Below the pieces are notes generated by a model. It did not search any database. It was given only the letters and a program-made list of their open reading frames with translations, and was not told the origin of the DNA. A stretch of DNA of 64,000 bases from Arthrobacter sp. 18067 (GTDB lineage: Bacteria; Actinomycetota; Actinomycetes; Actinomycetales; Micrococcaceae): the NCBI RefSeq assembly GCF_902706295.1, contig NZ_CACSJJ010000020.1, forward strand, positions 1-64,000. The letters run 5' to 3'. The position numbers and the translations under genes are program-made. Positions 37,166-45,901 of this stretch are shown here, in pieces. How positions within the stretch are numbered: the first letter of the stretch is position 1; every line of letters starts with the position of its first letter.

Positions 37166-37867
37166 TTAGCGGTGGGACAGACGCCGGGACGCGATGTTGC
37201 CCAGGGACTGGAAGACCTGGACCAGGAGAATCAGCAGGATCACCACGGCGAACATGTATTCGGGGCTGTAGCGCTGGTAGCCGTAACGGAACGCGACATC
37301 ACCCAAGCCGCCACCGCCTACCGCGCCAACCATGGCGGAATAGCCGATGAGCCCGACGATCGTGGTGGAGAGCCCCAAGGTGATGGCCGGAACGGCTTCG
37401 GCGACCAGCACCTTGGTAAGAATGGTCCACCGGTTGGCGCCGAGTGATTCTGCTGCCTCAACGAGCCCCACGGGAACCTCACGGATACCGATCTCAACAA
37501 GCCTGGCAAAGAATGGAATGCCGGCGATGGTCAGCGGCACGATTGCGGCCGTGGCACCAATGAACGAACCCACGAGCATTCGCGTGAAGGGGATGAGCAG
37601 AATCATGAGGATGATGAACGGGATGGACCTGCCAATGTTCACCAAGAGGTCCAGAGCCCGGTTGATCACCAGGCCCAGGGCGCGGCTGCCGAAGGGCTTG
37701 GCCAACAGGCCGCCGGTCTCCGTGGCCACGAGCAGCACTCCGGCCGCAAGGCCGAAGATCACTGTCAACAGCAAGCTGAATCCCACCGTGTAGAAGGTCT
37801 CGCCTGCGCCCTTCAGGATGGTTTCGAACAGGTCGGACCAGAAGGAGGGGTCATTACGATCGATCAC
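37166..37867 (-). CDS. metI: methionine ABC transporter permease
   Basis: A 233-aa inner membrane permease with five or so hydrophobic segments (for example FYTVGFSLLLTVIFGLAAGVLLV, SIPFIILMILLIPF). The ABC permease loop EAAESLGANRWTILTKVLVAEAVPAI carries the EAA motif that contacts the ATPase. It starts with GTG in a GTGA overlap with the metN stop. It forms the MetNIQ transporter with its neighbours. Confidence 0.95.
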   Translation of the reverse strand: MIDRNDPSFWSDLFETILKGAGETFYTVGFSLLLTVIFGLAAGVLLVATETGGLLAKPFGSRALGLVINRALDLLVNIGRSIPFIILMILLIPFTRMLVGSFIGATAAIVPLTIAGIPFFARLVEIGIREVPVGLVEAAESLGANRWTILTKVLVAEAVPAITLGLSTTIVGLIGYSAMVGAVGGGGLGDVAFRYGYQRYSPEYMFAVVILLILLVQVFQSLGNIASRRLSHR

Positions 37868-38844
37868 TTGACGACCTCCACGAAGAGTCCTTGGCTGCGT
37901 AGGTCGGCAATGGCACGGTCTGTGACCTCCGCAGTGCCCGGAAGCTCCAGTCGGGTCCTGCCGGCCTGATGTCCATGGATCGTCTCCAAGGCAGCGCCCA
38001 GGATGCCGACGTCAATTCCATGCGTGCGGGCAAGCTGGGCAATGACGGGCCGATCGGCGGTGACACCATTGAAGGTGATCTCCACGACTGTATTGGCGGT
38101 GTCGGGAATCTCCCCGAGCGGGAACAGAGCCTGGCCAAGGAGGGACTTCTCGGTGGTAAGAAGTGACTCCACGGTCCCCTGCTCGAGGATACGGCCTTGG
38201 CTCATCACGGCCGCAGAGTCACAGATGCGCTTCACCACGTCCATCTCATGGGTAATCAGCAGGACAGTCAGGCCCAGTTCCTTGCTGAGATTGCGGATCA
38301 GGTCGAGAATTTGTTGGGTGGTCTCCGGGTCCAATGCCGACGTAGCTTCATCGCTCAGCAGGACCGAGGGGTTCGACGCCAAGGCACGGGCGATCCCGAC
38401 GCGTTGTTTTTGGCCACCCGAGAGCTGGGCCGGGTACGCATTTGCTTTCCCGTGCAAGCCAACCAATTCCAGGATCTCGGCAACCCTTACACGGCGGGCA
38501 CTCCGCTCGACGCCCGCTATTTCCAGGGACAGTTCAACGTTTGCCTGGACCGTGCGGCTGCTCAACAGGTTGAAGTGCTGGAAGATCATGCCGATGTTGT
38601 GGCGCGCCGCCCGCAAGCGGGCCCCTTGCAACAGGCTGATGTTCTGCCCGTCGACAGTTACCGTGCCGGAGTCCGGCTTTTCAAGGGAGTTGACGGTCCT
38701 GATCAGGGTGCTCTTGCCGGCTCCACTCTGGCCAACCACCCCATAGATCTCGCCTTTCGCAACAGTCAGCGAGACGTCATCCAAAGCGACGACTGAACTT
38801 TCCCCTGAGCCGTAGCGCTTGCTGATTCGGTCAACCGAAATCAT
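37864..38844 (-). CDS. metN: methionine ABC transporter ATP-binding protein
   Basis: A 326-aa ABC ATPase with Walker A GQSGAGKST, signature LSGGQKQRVGIARAL, Walker B VLLSDEATSALDPET and the H-loop LLITHEMDVV. The C-terminal 80 residues (LARTHGIDVGILGAALETIHG) are the NIL domain that senses methionine and blocks transport in MetN. ATG 38844 has AAGGAG upstream and was preferred over an 29-residue longer start. I found no SAM riboswitch in the 170 bp upstream. Confidence 0.96.
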   Translation of the reverse strand: MISVDRISKRYGSGESSVVALDDVSLTVAKGEIYGVVGQSGAGKSTLIRTVNSLEKPDSGTVTVDGQNISLLQGARLRAARHNIGMIFQHFNLLSSRTVQANVELSLEIAGVERSARRVRVAEILELVGLHGKANAYPAQLSGGQKQRVGIARALASNPSVLLSDEATSALDPETTQQILDLIRNLSKELGLTVLLITHEMDVVKRICDSAAVMSQGRILEQGTVESLLTTEKSLLGQALFPLGEIPDTANTVVEITFNGVTADRPVIAQLARTHGIDVGILGAALETIHGHQAGRTRLELPGTAEVTDRAIADLRSQGLFVEVVK

Positions 38845-39014
38845 GAGGCTCCTTGCCCTGGTTTCCACGCCGGGCATGGCCGCACGGCGGGGCACGGTTT
38901 TCAGGCCGTACGCCGTAGGAGATTTTCGCAAGGACGGTATGAAGCTCTCAAATTCGAACTAATACACTCAAACTGCTGCGTCAGCGCCACTTAATTCATC
39001 GAATGGTGCCGCTC

Positions 39015-39449
39015 TTATGCAGGCGCGACTACCCGTTCCAACAAAGCCCGGACAATCGGGAAGTCCGCCGGAATCCAGGGCAGGCTGAGAGCTTCATCAC
39101 AGTCAGCCACTGATACCCATCGCAGTTCGTCGTGGTCTTCCAACGGAGCGGGGTCACCGGCCGTGAGTTCGGCGAACCAAACACGCATGGATGCCCGGTC
39201 ATTAAGGGCCCACCCGTCTGGCTGGCCTGACTCCAGCTCAGGTCCCAGCCGGACCTCGATACCCAATTCTTCGGCGAGTTCGCGGTGCAGGGCCGCCTCG
39301 GCTGTCTCCCCGGCTTCCACCTTGCCGCCAGGGAATTCCCACATACCGGCAAACTGGGGCGGTGCTGAACGGCGCGCAGCCAATAGGCGCGTGGGGGCTT
39401 CCAAGGAGTCGACGACAGCAGCGCCCACGACATTTATCAATGCAGTCAC
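39015..39449 (-). CDS. NUDIX hydrolase, MutT-like
   Basis: A 144-aa nucleotide diphosphatase. The NUDIX box is complete in GGKVEAGETAEAALHREL plus AEELGI, fitting GX5EX7REUXEEXGU. The opening VVGAAVVDSLEAPTRLLAARR and WEFPGGK match the MutT/NudG group that cleans oxidised or methylated nucleotides, so it may act on 8-oxo-dGTP or modified dCTP. GTG start at 39449. It is divergent from an MFS gene. Confidence 0.9.
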   Translation of the reverse strand: MTALINVVGAAVVDSLEAPTRLLAARRSAPPQFAGMWEFPGGKVEAGETAEAALHRELAEELGIEVRLGPELESGQPDGWALNDRASMRVWFAELTAGDPAPLEDHDELRWVSVADCDEALSLPWIPADFPIVRALLERVVAPA

Positions 39450-39584
39450 CTCAACAGTCTATTGGCGCCCGGATTGATGGGCATCGTCACACTGAGACGC
39501 CAATTACAAGCCGGAGGACTAAACTTGTTATCGGATTTTCTCCGCATTCCCCTAGCTCACAAGGCACCCTCAAGAAGCAGGCTT

Positions 39585-40793
39585 ATGACTACCACCGTGT
39601 CCCCACCCGCCACCGCCACAACAGGAAAGCGCCACCTTGGCCTGGCCATCCTGGCCTTGGCCATGGGTGGGTTTGCCATTGGTACCACCGAGTTCGCGAT
39701 GATGGGCTTGCTGAAGGAAATCGAGGACGGGCTCGGCATCAGCACCCCGGAGGCCGGAAACCTCATCTCGGCCTACGCCCTCGGAGTGGTTATCGGCGCG
39801 CCGATCTTCGCCGCTTTCGGGGCGAAGCTCCCCAAGAAGCACCTTGCGTTGGGTCTCATGCTGTTCCTTTCGCTGGCCAACCTGACGTCCTTCATCGCGC
39901 CCGATTACGGCTTCATGCTGCTCTCCCGCTTCGCATCAGGACTTCCGCACGGAGCCTTCTTCGGGGTGGCAGCCGTGATCGCGGCCGGCCTTGTGGCTCC
40001 AACCAAGCGGGGTTGGGCGATCTCCATGGTGATGGCAGGCCTCACCGTGTCCAACGTCATTGGCGTGCCCTTGGCCACCTGGGTTGGGCAGACTTTTGGG
40101 TGGCGGCTGCTCTTCATCATTGTCGGTGCCATCGGGCTGCTGACCGTTGCCCTGGTGTGGAAGTTCGTTCCCTTCCAGGCAGCCCACCCGGATGCCAGCA
40201 TCCGGCGTGAACTTGGCGCCCTCAAACGGCTTCAGGTGTGGTTGGCACTGCTGATCGGCATCATCGGATTCGGCGGGTTCTTTGCCGTCTACACCTACAT
40301 CGCCCACACCATGACGTCCGTGGCGGGCATCCCTGAAAGCCTCATCCCTGCCGTGGTGGCCCTGTACGGACTCGGCATGGTGGTGGGCAACATCATCGGC
40401 GGGCGCATCGCCGACAAGTCCGTCATGGGCACCATCTACTGGGTCATGCCGGGAATCGCAGTCGCTCTGGTGGTCTACGCCATAGCCGCGCATTGGGCTT
40501 GGGCCGCTTTCATCATGGCCTTCGTTGTTGGAGGAGTCGGCTCGATGCTGACCCCAGCGTTGCAAACCCGCCTCTTGGATGCTGCCCCGGGTGCCGCCTC
40601 CCTGGCGTCTTCGCTGAACCACTCAGCCCTTAACATCGCCAACGCCCTCGGCGCCTTCCTGGGTGGCACTGTCATTGCCTGGGGCTGGGGCTATGTGGCT
40701 CCTGCCCTCGTGGGCGCGGTACTGGCCATCCTGGGCCTTGGCGTGGCCCTGCTGAGCGGCCTGCTGGAACGCAAACGACCACTTGCCACCTGA
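39585..40793 (+). CDS. MFS exporter of the DHA1 family (AraJ/YdhP-like)
   Basis: A 402-aa transporter with about 12 hydrophobic segments. The N-terminal sequence LAMGGFAIGTTEFAMMGLLKEI is the hallmark of the AraJ/YdhP/sugar-efflux subgroup, with motif A-like region AFGAKLPKKH and motif C-like GLTVSNVIGVPLATWVG. It probably exports sugars, drugs or metabolites by proton exchange; substrate unknown. I chose ATG 39585 after AAGAAG because the upstream 41 residues are not membrane-family sequence. Confidence 0.9.
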   Translation: MTTTVSPPATATTGKRHLGLAILALAMGGFAIGTTEFAMMGLLKEIEDGLGISTPEAGNLISAYALGVVIGAPIFAAFGAKLPKKHLALGLMLFLSLANLTSFIAPDYGFMLLSRFASGLPHGAFFGVAAVIAAGLVAPTKRGWAISMVMAGLTVSNVIGVPLATWVGQTFGWRLLFIIVGAIGLLTVALVWKFVPFQAAHPDASIRRELGALKRLQVWLALLIGIIGFGGFFAVYTYIAHTMTSVAGIPESLIPAVVALYGLGMVVGNIIGGRIADKSVMGTIYWVMPGIAVALVVYAIAAHWAWAAFIMAFVVGGVGSMLTPALQTRLLDAAPGAASLASSLNHSALNIANALGAFLGGTVIAWGWGYVAPALVGAVLAILGLGVALLSGLLERKRPLAT

Positions 40794-40830
40794 TCAGGAC
40801 ATCAGCAGCGACAGGAACCAATCGTTAACC

Positions 40831-40864
40831 GCAGATGGGCTCCGCGAAAGCGGAGCCCATCTGC
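40831..40864. terminator. bidirectional terminator between MFS and CDF genes
   Basis: A perfect 15-bp stem GCAGATGGGCTCCGC / GCGGAGCCCATCTGC with a GAAA tetraloop, between two convergent genes. A weak T-rich tail (TTAATTCTT) follows on the plus strand. Confidence 0.85.
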
Positions 40865-40887
40865 GTTAATTCTTCAGCGATGCCAGC

Positions 40888-41814
40888 CTAAACCTGCGGG
40901 GCCTGCACCCGCTCAATGTCCGGTTCGAGGTAGATGACCCGCGCTATCGGAACAGCTGCGCGGATCCGCTGCTCGGCGTCGTCAATTCCCTGGGCGATCT
41001 CCTCGCCCGTTTCGGAAGCCTCCATTGAGATCTTTGCAGCCACCAGCAGTTCCTCCGGCCCCAGGTGCAGGGTCTTGAGGTGGATGATCCGGGTGCCGTC
41101 GGCCTCCAGGGCCTCCGTAATACGCTGGACGTCCTCCCTGGTTGCGGACTCCCCCAGCAGCAGCGACTTGGTCTCAAGCGCAAGGACCACGGCGATGGCA
41201 ACCAGGAGGAGGCCGATCATGGCGGTACCCAGGGCATCCCAGACGCCGTTGCCGGTGACCAGGGTCATGCTGACGCCGAAGAGGGCAAACACCAGGCCGA
41301 GGAGAGCACCGAAGTCTTCCAAGAGGATCACCGGAAGTTCAGGCTGCTTTGCGTTGCGTACAAACTTCACCCACGACTGCTTACCGCGAATATGGTTCGA
41401 CTCGATGATCGCAGTACGGAATGAGAACGATTCCGCGATAATGGCGCCTACCAGTACGGCCAAGGGCACCCACCAGAAATCGCCCTCAATGCCGTGCGGG
41501 TGCTGGAACTTTTCCCAGGCCTCATACAGGGCGAACAGGCCACCAACGCTGAACAGCACGATCGACACGATGAACGCATAGATGTAACGCTCACGGCCAT
41601 AGCCGAACGGGTGCTCCGGGCTGGCGGCCCGCTTGGCGCGCTTGCCGCCAACCAGCAGCAGGATCTGGTTGCCGGAGTCGGCCACGGAGTGGATGGCTTC
41701 AGCCAGCATGGACGATGACGCTGTCAGGAAGAAAGCTACGAACTTCAATACAGCGATGGTCAAGTTGGCGGCGAGGGCCGCCACAATCGCTTTGGTACCG
41801 CCACCTGCAGCCAC
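40888..41814 (-). CDS. cation diffusion facilitator transporter
   Basis: A 308-aa divalent metal/proton antiporter with six predicted membrane segments and a cytoplasmic C-terminal domain. Metal site residues are visible in MLAEAIHSVADSGNQ (His, Asp). In the second site, where zinc transporters have HxxxD, this protein has LLEDFGALLG (Glu, Asp), as in a subgroup related to SLC30A9, so the metal may be other than zinc. I chose GTG 41814 (VAAGGGTKAIVAAL), which follows GAGGTGA, over a TTG 45 bases upstream. Confidence 0.88.
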   Translation of the reverse strand: MAAGGGTKAIVAALAANLTIAVLKFVAFFLTASSSMLAEAIHSVADSGNQILLLVGGKRAKRAASPEHPFGYGRERYIYAFIVSIVLFSVGGLFALYEAWEKFQHPHGIEGDFWWVPLAVLVGAIIAESFSFRTAIIESNHIRGKQSWVKFVRNAKQPELPVILLEDFGALLGLVFALFGVSMTLVTGNGVWDALGTAMIGLLLVAIAVVLALETKSLLLGESATREDVQRITEALEADGTRIIHLKTLHLGPEELLVAAKISMEASETGEEIAQGIDDAEQRIRAAVPIARVIYLEPDIERVQAPQV

Positions 41815-41914
41815 GAAAGCTTCACCTCTTCGGGTTTGGGAAAGTTTGGAATTGGCCAAGAAGAGTCGTCATCGTCTGATCTTGCAAGCAATACCGTACC
41901 CGGCGACGCGCTGT

Positions 41915-42826
41915 TTACGCATTCCCCACTCTGGGGCCCTGCTGGGAACGTGCACTGGCGTAGAGGCACACAGTGGCTGCCGTGCCCAGGTTCAGGCTCT
42001 CAGCCGCCCCATAAACAGGAACGGCGACCCTGTGGTCGGCAAGCGCCAATTCGGCGTCGGACAAACCCTGCGCCTCGTTGCCGAACAGCCACGCTGTAGG
42101 CGCCTCCAGCGCGTACTCAGAGGCCACGGAATCATTTCCGAGCCTCCGGGCCGCATTCTCGTCCTGGAGCTTGTCCAGGTTGACGGTCCCATAACCGTCC
42201 GCGGCCAGAACGCCGATACCGCGCACCCTGCAGCGCTCCACCAAGTCCTCGACATCAACTCCAAGTACGACCGGGAGGTGGAAGAGGGATCCAGCGGTGG
42301 AACGAACTGCCTTGGGGTTGTAGATGTCTACGCTCGAACCCGTCAGTACCACCGCATCGGCTCCTGCAGCATCAGCTGCGCGCAGGACCGTGCCGGCATT
42401 GCCGGGGTCCCGTACCTGGCACATCACCGCGATCAGCCGCGGACCGGCGTCAAGCACTGACTCCAGGCTCACGTCCACAAAACTGCACACGGCCACAATC
42501 CCCTGCGGATTGACCGTGTCCGCCATGGCGGCCAGGACTTCGTCGCTCGCCAGCCGGAGCGGCGTTCCCTGCGCGAGGTCGGCAAGTTCGGGAAGACGGT
42601 CAAGGCACGCCTCGCTCGCAATAACTTCATGCACGACGGCGGGGCCACCCGCCGCGGTGCGCTCACGGTGCAGGCCCAACGCCTCGCGTACCGCCTGCGG
42701 ACCCTCCGCCAGGAAGCGTCCGCGCTTTAAACGCGCCGGGCGCCCGGCAAGCTTGGCGACGTCCCTCACCCGATCAGCTCGGGGGTTGGTCATCGGAAAG
42801 TCTTGCGGGCGCCCGGTTTCGTTCAT
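41915..42826 (-). CDS. SpoU/TrmH-family RNA 2'-O-methyltransferase
   Basis: A 303-aa knotted SPOUT methyltransferase. The N-terminal part (ARLKRGRFLAEGPQAVREAL) is the L30e-like substrate domain, and the catalytic domain shows the three SpoU motifs: VRDPGNAGTVLRAADAAG, AWLFGNEAQGL and VPVYGAAESLNLGTAATV. It follows rplT by 26 bp, the same place as tsnR in other actinobacteria, and targets rRNA or tRNA. ATG 42826 or the in-frame ATG 42793 (MTNPRADRV) may be the true start; neither has a strong ribosome binding site. Confidence 0.92.
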   Translation of the reverse strand: MNETGRPQDFPMTNPRADRVRDVAKLAGRPARLKRGRFLAEGPQAVREALGLHRERTAAGGPAVVHEVIASEACLDRLPELADLAQGTPLRLASDEVLAAMADTVNPQGIVAVCSFVDVSLESVLDAGPRLIAVMCQVRDPGNAGTVLRAADAAGADAVVLTGSSVDIYNPKAVRSTAGSLFHLPVVLGVDVEDLVERCRVRGIGVLAADGYGTVNLDKLQDENAARRLGNDSVASEYALEAPTAWLFGNEAQGLSDAELALADHRVAVPVYGAAESLNLGTAATVCLYASARSQQGPRVGNA

Positions 42827-42852
42827 ATAAAGAACTTTAGTGGCAGTTGCGA

Positions 42853-43527
42853 CTAGTTCTTGATCTGCTGGCGGGCTTCGCCGCCGGCCGGCTCGAAACC
42901 GGCAGCCTTTGCAGCCTCAACCGTGGAGAACCAGTATTCAGCAGCGGTGGTGTTGTACCAGGTGGAACCCGGAACGTGGTACTTCTTGGACTCGGCGTTG
43001 CCCTTGATGGCGTAGCCTTCCGGAGCCTCGTCGCCATCAGCAGCAACTGCGCCGTCGATTGCCGGCTTCTCGGAAACGACAGCCTTGACAGCCGTTGCCG
43101 TAGCAGCGGCCGGAGCAACCTTTGCAGCCTTCGGAGCAGCCTCGGCCTTGGCGGCCGGAGCGGACGTGTCAGCCGGCAGTGCAGCCTTGGCAACGTTCAC
43201 CAGAGCGGCGAAAGCGTTGGCGTCAGAGACAGCCAGCTCTGCCAGCATGCGGCGGTCAACCTCAACCTCAGCGGCCTTCAGGCCCTGGATGAGACGGTTG
43301 TAGGTGAGGCCGTTGGCGCGGGATGCAGCGTTGATGCGCTGGATCCAGAGGCGACGGAAGTCACCCTTCTTCTTGCGGCGGTCGCCGTAGCTGTACACAA
43401 ACGAGTGCAGCAGCTGCTCTTTGGCCTTGCGGTACAGGCGCGAACGCTGACCGCGGTAACCCTTGGCGCGTTCGAGGACAACCCGGCGCTTCTTGTGGGC
43501 GTTTACCGCCCGCTTCACACGTGCCAC
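42853..43527 (-). CDS. rplT: ribosomal protein L20 with C-terminal extra domain
   Basis: Residues 1-118 are a complete L20 ([46 protein letters not shown] equivalent [10 protein letters not shown]), needed for early 50S assembly. An Ala/Lys/Pro linker (about 119-165) follows, then a compact module 166-213 ([44 protein letters not shown]) that resembles the short sunset domain of unknown function. At 224 aa it is nearly twice the usual L20 length. GTG start with AAGGAG. Third gene of infC-rpmI-rplT. Confidence 0.95.
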   Translation of the reverse strand: MARVKRAVNAHKKRRVVLERAKGYRGQRSRLYRKAKEQLLHSFVYSYGDRRKKKGDFRRLWIQRINAASRANGLTYNRLIQGLKAAEVEVDRRMLAELAVSDANAFAALVNVAKAALPADTSAPAAKAEAAPKAAKVAPAAATATAVKAVVSEKPAIDGAVAADGDEAPEGYAIKGNAESKKYHVPGSTWYNTTAAEYWFSTVEAAKAAGFEPAGGEARQQIKN

Positions 43528-43612
43528 GTGCGTACTCCTTCAGAAATCTTTATCCCAAGCTGCTACTGCCGGAAACCCGGCCGGCCTGAGAAGGCTTTTG
43601 GTGTAGTCGGTC

Positions 43613-43628
43613 ACTGCCGGATGGCAGT
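43613..43628 (-). promoter_or_regulatory. hairpin in the rpmI-rplT gap
   Basis: ACTGCC and GGCAGT enclose GGAT within the 119-bp gap between rpmI and rplT. Such gaps can hold L20 autoregulatory elements, but this small stem alone is weak support. Confidence 0.25.
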
Positions 43629-43646
43629 AACCAAAGAACTTGGAAC

Positions 43647-43841
43647 TTAGACGCCGAGCATCTTCTTGATGACCTTGGCATCGCCCTTGAAGACGAGCTT
43701 GTCGCCGGCGAGGCGACGGGTCAGCCTGGAGGACTTGTGCTCCAGGTAGTGACGGCGGTTGGCCTGCTGGCGCTTCAGCTTGCCGGTACCGGTCAGCTTG
43801 AAGCGCTTCTTAGCACCGCTGTGGGTCTTCATCTTCGGCAT
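43647..43841 (-). CDS. rpmI: ribosomal protein L35
   Basis: A 64-aa basic protein of the large subunit: [20 protein letters not shown] and [19 protein letters not shown] are diagnostic. Normal length, unlike its neighbours infC and rplT, which both carry long C-terminal additions. ATG with a strong AAGGAG site. Confidence 0.98.
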   Translation of the reverse strand: MPKMKTHSGAKKRFKLTGTGKLKRQQANRRHYLEHKSSRLTRRLAGDKLVFKGDAKVIKKMLGV

Positions 43842-43958
43842 GGGAACCGATCTCCTTACGTATCCACGGACGAGTCCGCGATTCTTTCGCGCAGCCGGCC
43901 TACGAGGGCCGGCGTGCTGGTTGCTTGCCGGTGGAGGCGGGGCCTCCGCGGCGTTGAA

Positions 43959-45068
43959 CTAGTTGGTCTTGCGTGATGCAGGCTTCGGCGCGGCCTTGGG
44001 GGCCGCGGGCCTGGCTGCCGGCTTAGGAGCTGCCGGCTTGGCTACGGGCCTCGGAGCCGCAGGAACTGCGGGCTTCGGAGTTGCCGGAACCACAGGCTTC
44101 GGAGTCTCGGCCGGTGCAACCTTGGCAGCCGGGGCCTCAGCAGCCTTGGCCGGCGCGGCCTTGGGAGCAGCCGGGGCCTTGGCCGGTGCAGCCTTGGGAG
44201 CCGGAGCTTCCTTGACTACGGGTGCTTCTTCGACAACAGGAGCTTCTTCGACGACAGGCGCCGGAGCTTCTTCTGCAACAGCAGCCTCTTCGACCGCCAC
44301 TGTCTCTTCAGCTGCCGGGGCTTCTTCAACAGCCGGAGCCTCAACAGCTACGGCAGCTTCAACCTCGGGAGCCTCCACAGTTTCCTGCGTGCTCTCTTCT
44401 TCGCCAGCCAGCAGGCCAGCCGGAAGAAGGTCACCCAGGGTCTGCGTCAAGGGAGCCTGGTCACCAGTGGTGTCCACCCGACCCGATGCCTTGGCTTCAT
44501 TCTGGGCCTTGGCTTCGGCTCGCTGGGCCGCACGGCGGGCTTCAGCCTTCGCTTCAGCCTTGTTCTTCAACGGACCAATCACCATGACCATGTTGCGGCC
44601 ATCGATGCGCGGGCTGGACTCGACAATGCCTACTTCGGCAACGTCTTCAGCAAACTTCTGGAGCAGGCGGATGCCCATCTCGGGACGCTGCTGCTCACGG
44701 CCGCGGAACTGGATCATGGCCTTGACCTTGTCACCGGCGCCGAGGAAGCGAAGTGCGTGGCCGCGCTTGGTTTCGTAGTCATGCTTGTCAATCTTCAGGC
44801 GGAAGCGAATTTCCTTGAGAACCGTGTTGGTCTGGTTCTTGCGGGCTTCACGGGCCTTGACTGCGGCCTCGTACTTGTACTTGCCGAAGTCCATCAACTT
44901 GCAAACAGGAGGCTTAGCCTGCGGGGCAACTTCAACGAGATCGAGATCGGATTCGGCAGCAAGACGCAGGGCGTCCTCGATGCGGACAATTCCTACCTGT
45001 TCGCCGGCAGGGCCGACCAACCGCACCTCGGGGACGCGGATACGCTCATTGATTCTTGGCTCGCTAAT
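43959..45068 (-). CDS. infC: translation initiation factor IF-3 with long C-terminal tail, ATT start
   Basis: IF-3 checks start codon pairing and keeps subunits apart. The true N-terminus [20 protein letters not shown] is encoded from an ATT at 45068, with AGGAG seven bases upstream; no ATG, GTG or TTG start gives the full family N-terminus. The two-domain core spans about 1-166 ([17 protein letters not shown] linker, [11 protein letters not shown] end). A charged helix and a low-complexity tail of about 170 residues follow, first Glu-rich (VEEAP repeats), then Lys/Pro/Ala-rich. Total 369 aa versus about 180 usually. The ATT start implies the classic autoregulation by IF-3. Confidence 0.95.
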   Translation of the reverse strand: MSEPRINERIRVPEVRLVGPAGEQVGIVRIEDALRLAAESDLDLVEVAPQAKPPVCKLMDFGKYKYEAAVKAREARKNQTNTVLKEIRFRLKIDKHDYETKRGHALRFLGAGDKVKAMIQFRGREQQRPEMGIRLLQKFAEDVAEVGIVESSPRIDGRNMVMVIGPLKNKAEAKAEARRAAQRAEAKAQNEAKASGRVDTTGDQAPLTQTLGDLLPAGLLAGEEESTQETVEAPEVEAAVAVEAPAVEEAPAAEETVAVEEAAVAEEAPAPVVEEAPVVEEAPVVKEAPAPKAAPAKAPAAPKAAPAKAAEAPAAKVAPAETPKPVVPATPKPAVPAAPRPVAKPAAPKPAARPAAPKAAPKPASRKTN

Positions 45069-45111
45069 GTTAAAGCTCCTGTGGTTGTGGTAATTTCACC
45101 GGCAAATAGAG

Positions 45112-45144
45112 AAGGCCCCCAATTGCTGGTGCAATCGAAGGCCT
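45112..45144 (-). promoter_or_regulatory. structured leader of the infC operon
   Basis: In the 350-bp gap between infC and the divergent DUF1844 gene, the minus strand forms AGGCC...ATTGC / GCAAT...GGCCT with an internal loop, 45 bases before the start codon. Other stems (CCCGGAAGGGATCACGTCCCT region, 45236-45262) lie upstream. The gap probably holds a regulatory leader RNA and the divergent promoters; I recognise no named riboswitch. Confidence 0.4.
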
Positions 45145-45419
45145 CGAAGGTCGGCTGCACTCCCCTTACGGGAAGTACTCACTCTGCGTGGCTGTGCCAC
45201 CCAAGTGTCCGACCAGGTACCCGGCAACCTCTTGTCCCGGAAGGGATCACGTCCCTGAAGGGAAACGGCTGACGCGGGTGGGAGAGAACTCCGCTTGCAA
45301 ACTGAAAGACAATTCTACAGAAACAACCCGCCAAGCGCACATTGCACGCGGCGGGAGCATTACTGCTGATGTTGGCCGTGAATAACGACTTCCAGTCGGT
45401 CTGTGACAAGCTTACCAGT

Positions 45420-45818
45420 ATGAGCACTGAAGACAGCAATCCCCGCAACTCCTACAGCGAAGACGCCTCTCCTGCCGCCGAGACCGGGGTTTCCCAGCAG
45501 ATCCGTGACATCGCTGAAGTTCCCGCCGTGGAAGTCATCACCACCGGAGCCGTTCACCTGATGAGCGCTGCTGCCGTGAAGGTGGGGCTGGCGGATGATC
45601 CCAATGCTGAGGACCTCAAGGACCTCGACGAAGCCCGCAAACTGATCACGGCGCTTGCCGGCCTGGTCTCCGCCGCTGCCCCGGAGATCGGCTCCCAGCA
45701 CGCCGGTCCGTTGCGTGACGGCCTCCGCTCCCTGCAGCTCGCCTTCCGCGAAGCCTCGCTCATTCCGGACGCACCGGGAAAGGGCCCGGGCGAAAAGTTC
45801 ACCGGTCCAGTGAACTAA
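45420..45818 (+). CDS. DUF1844 domain protein
   Basis: A 132-aa acidic cytoplasmic protein. The core IRDIAEVPAVEVITTGAVHLMSAAAVKVGL and DLDEARKLITALAGLV is the DUF1844 family, a conserved partner of infC in actinobacterial genomes with no known function. I chose ATG 45420 (MSTEDSNPRN). It is divergent from infC and ends at a perfect palindromic terminator. Confidence 0.9.
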   Translation: MSTEDSNPRNSYSEDASPAAETGVSQQIRDIAEVPAVEVITTGAVHLMSAAAVKVGLADDPNAEDLKDLDEARKLITALAGLVSAAAPEIGSQHAGPLRDGLRSLQLAFREASLIPDAPGKGPGEKFTGPVN

Positions 45819-45839
45819 GCGCAGCTGCCGCAAGATTCA

Positions 45840-45879
45840 ACGACGGCGGGTCGACCACATGTGGTCGACCCGCCGTCGT
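45840..45879. terminator. perfect palindromic terminator between DUF1844 and MFS genes
   Basis: ACGACGGCGGGTCGACCACA followed directly by its exact reverse complement makes a 40-base perfect palindrome between convergent genes. Only a short CGTTT follows on the plus strand. Confidence 0.75.
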
Positions 45880-45901
45880 GCGTTTAACAGCTCCTACCGT
45901 T

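Noticed and set aside
38960-38975. LexA box near metN (AATTCGAACTAAT)
   Set aside because: Only one half-site is present; the second GTTCGA arm is missing.
38845-39014. SAM riboswitch upstream of metNIQ
   Set aside because: I looked for conserved SAM-I, SAM-II and SAM-IV cores and saw none; promoter elements are also unclear.
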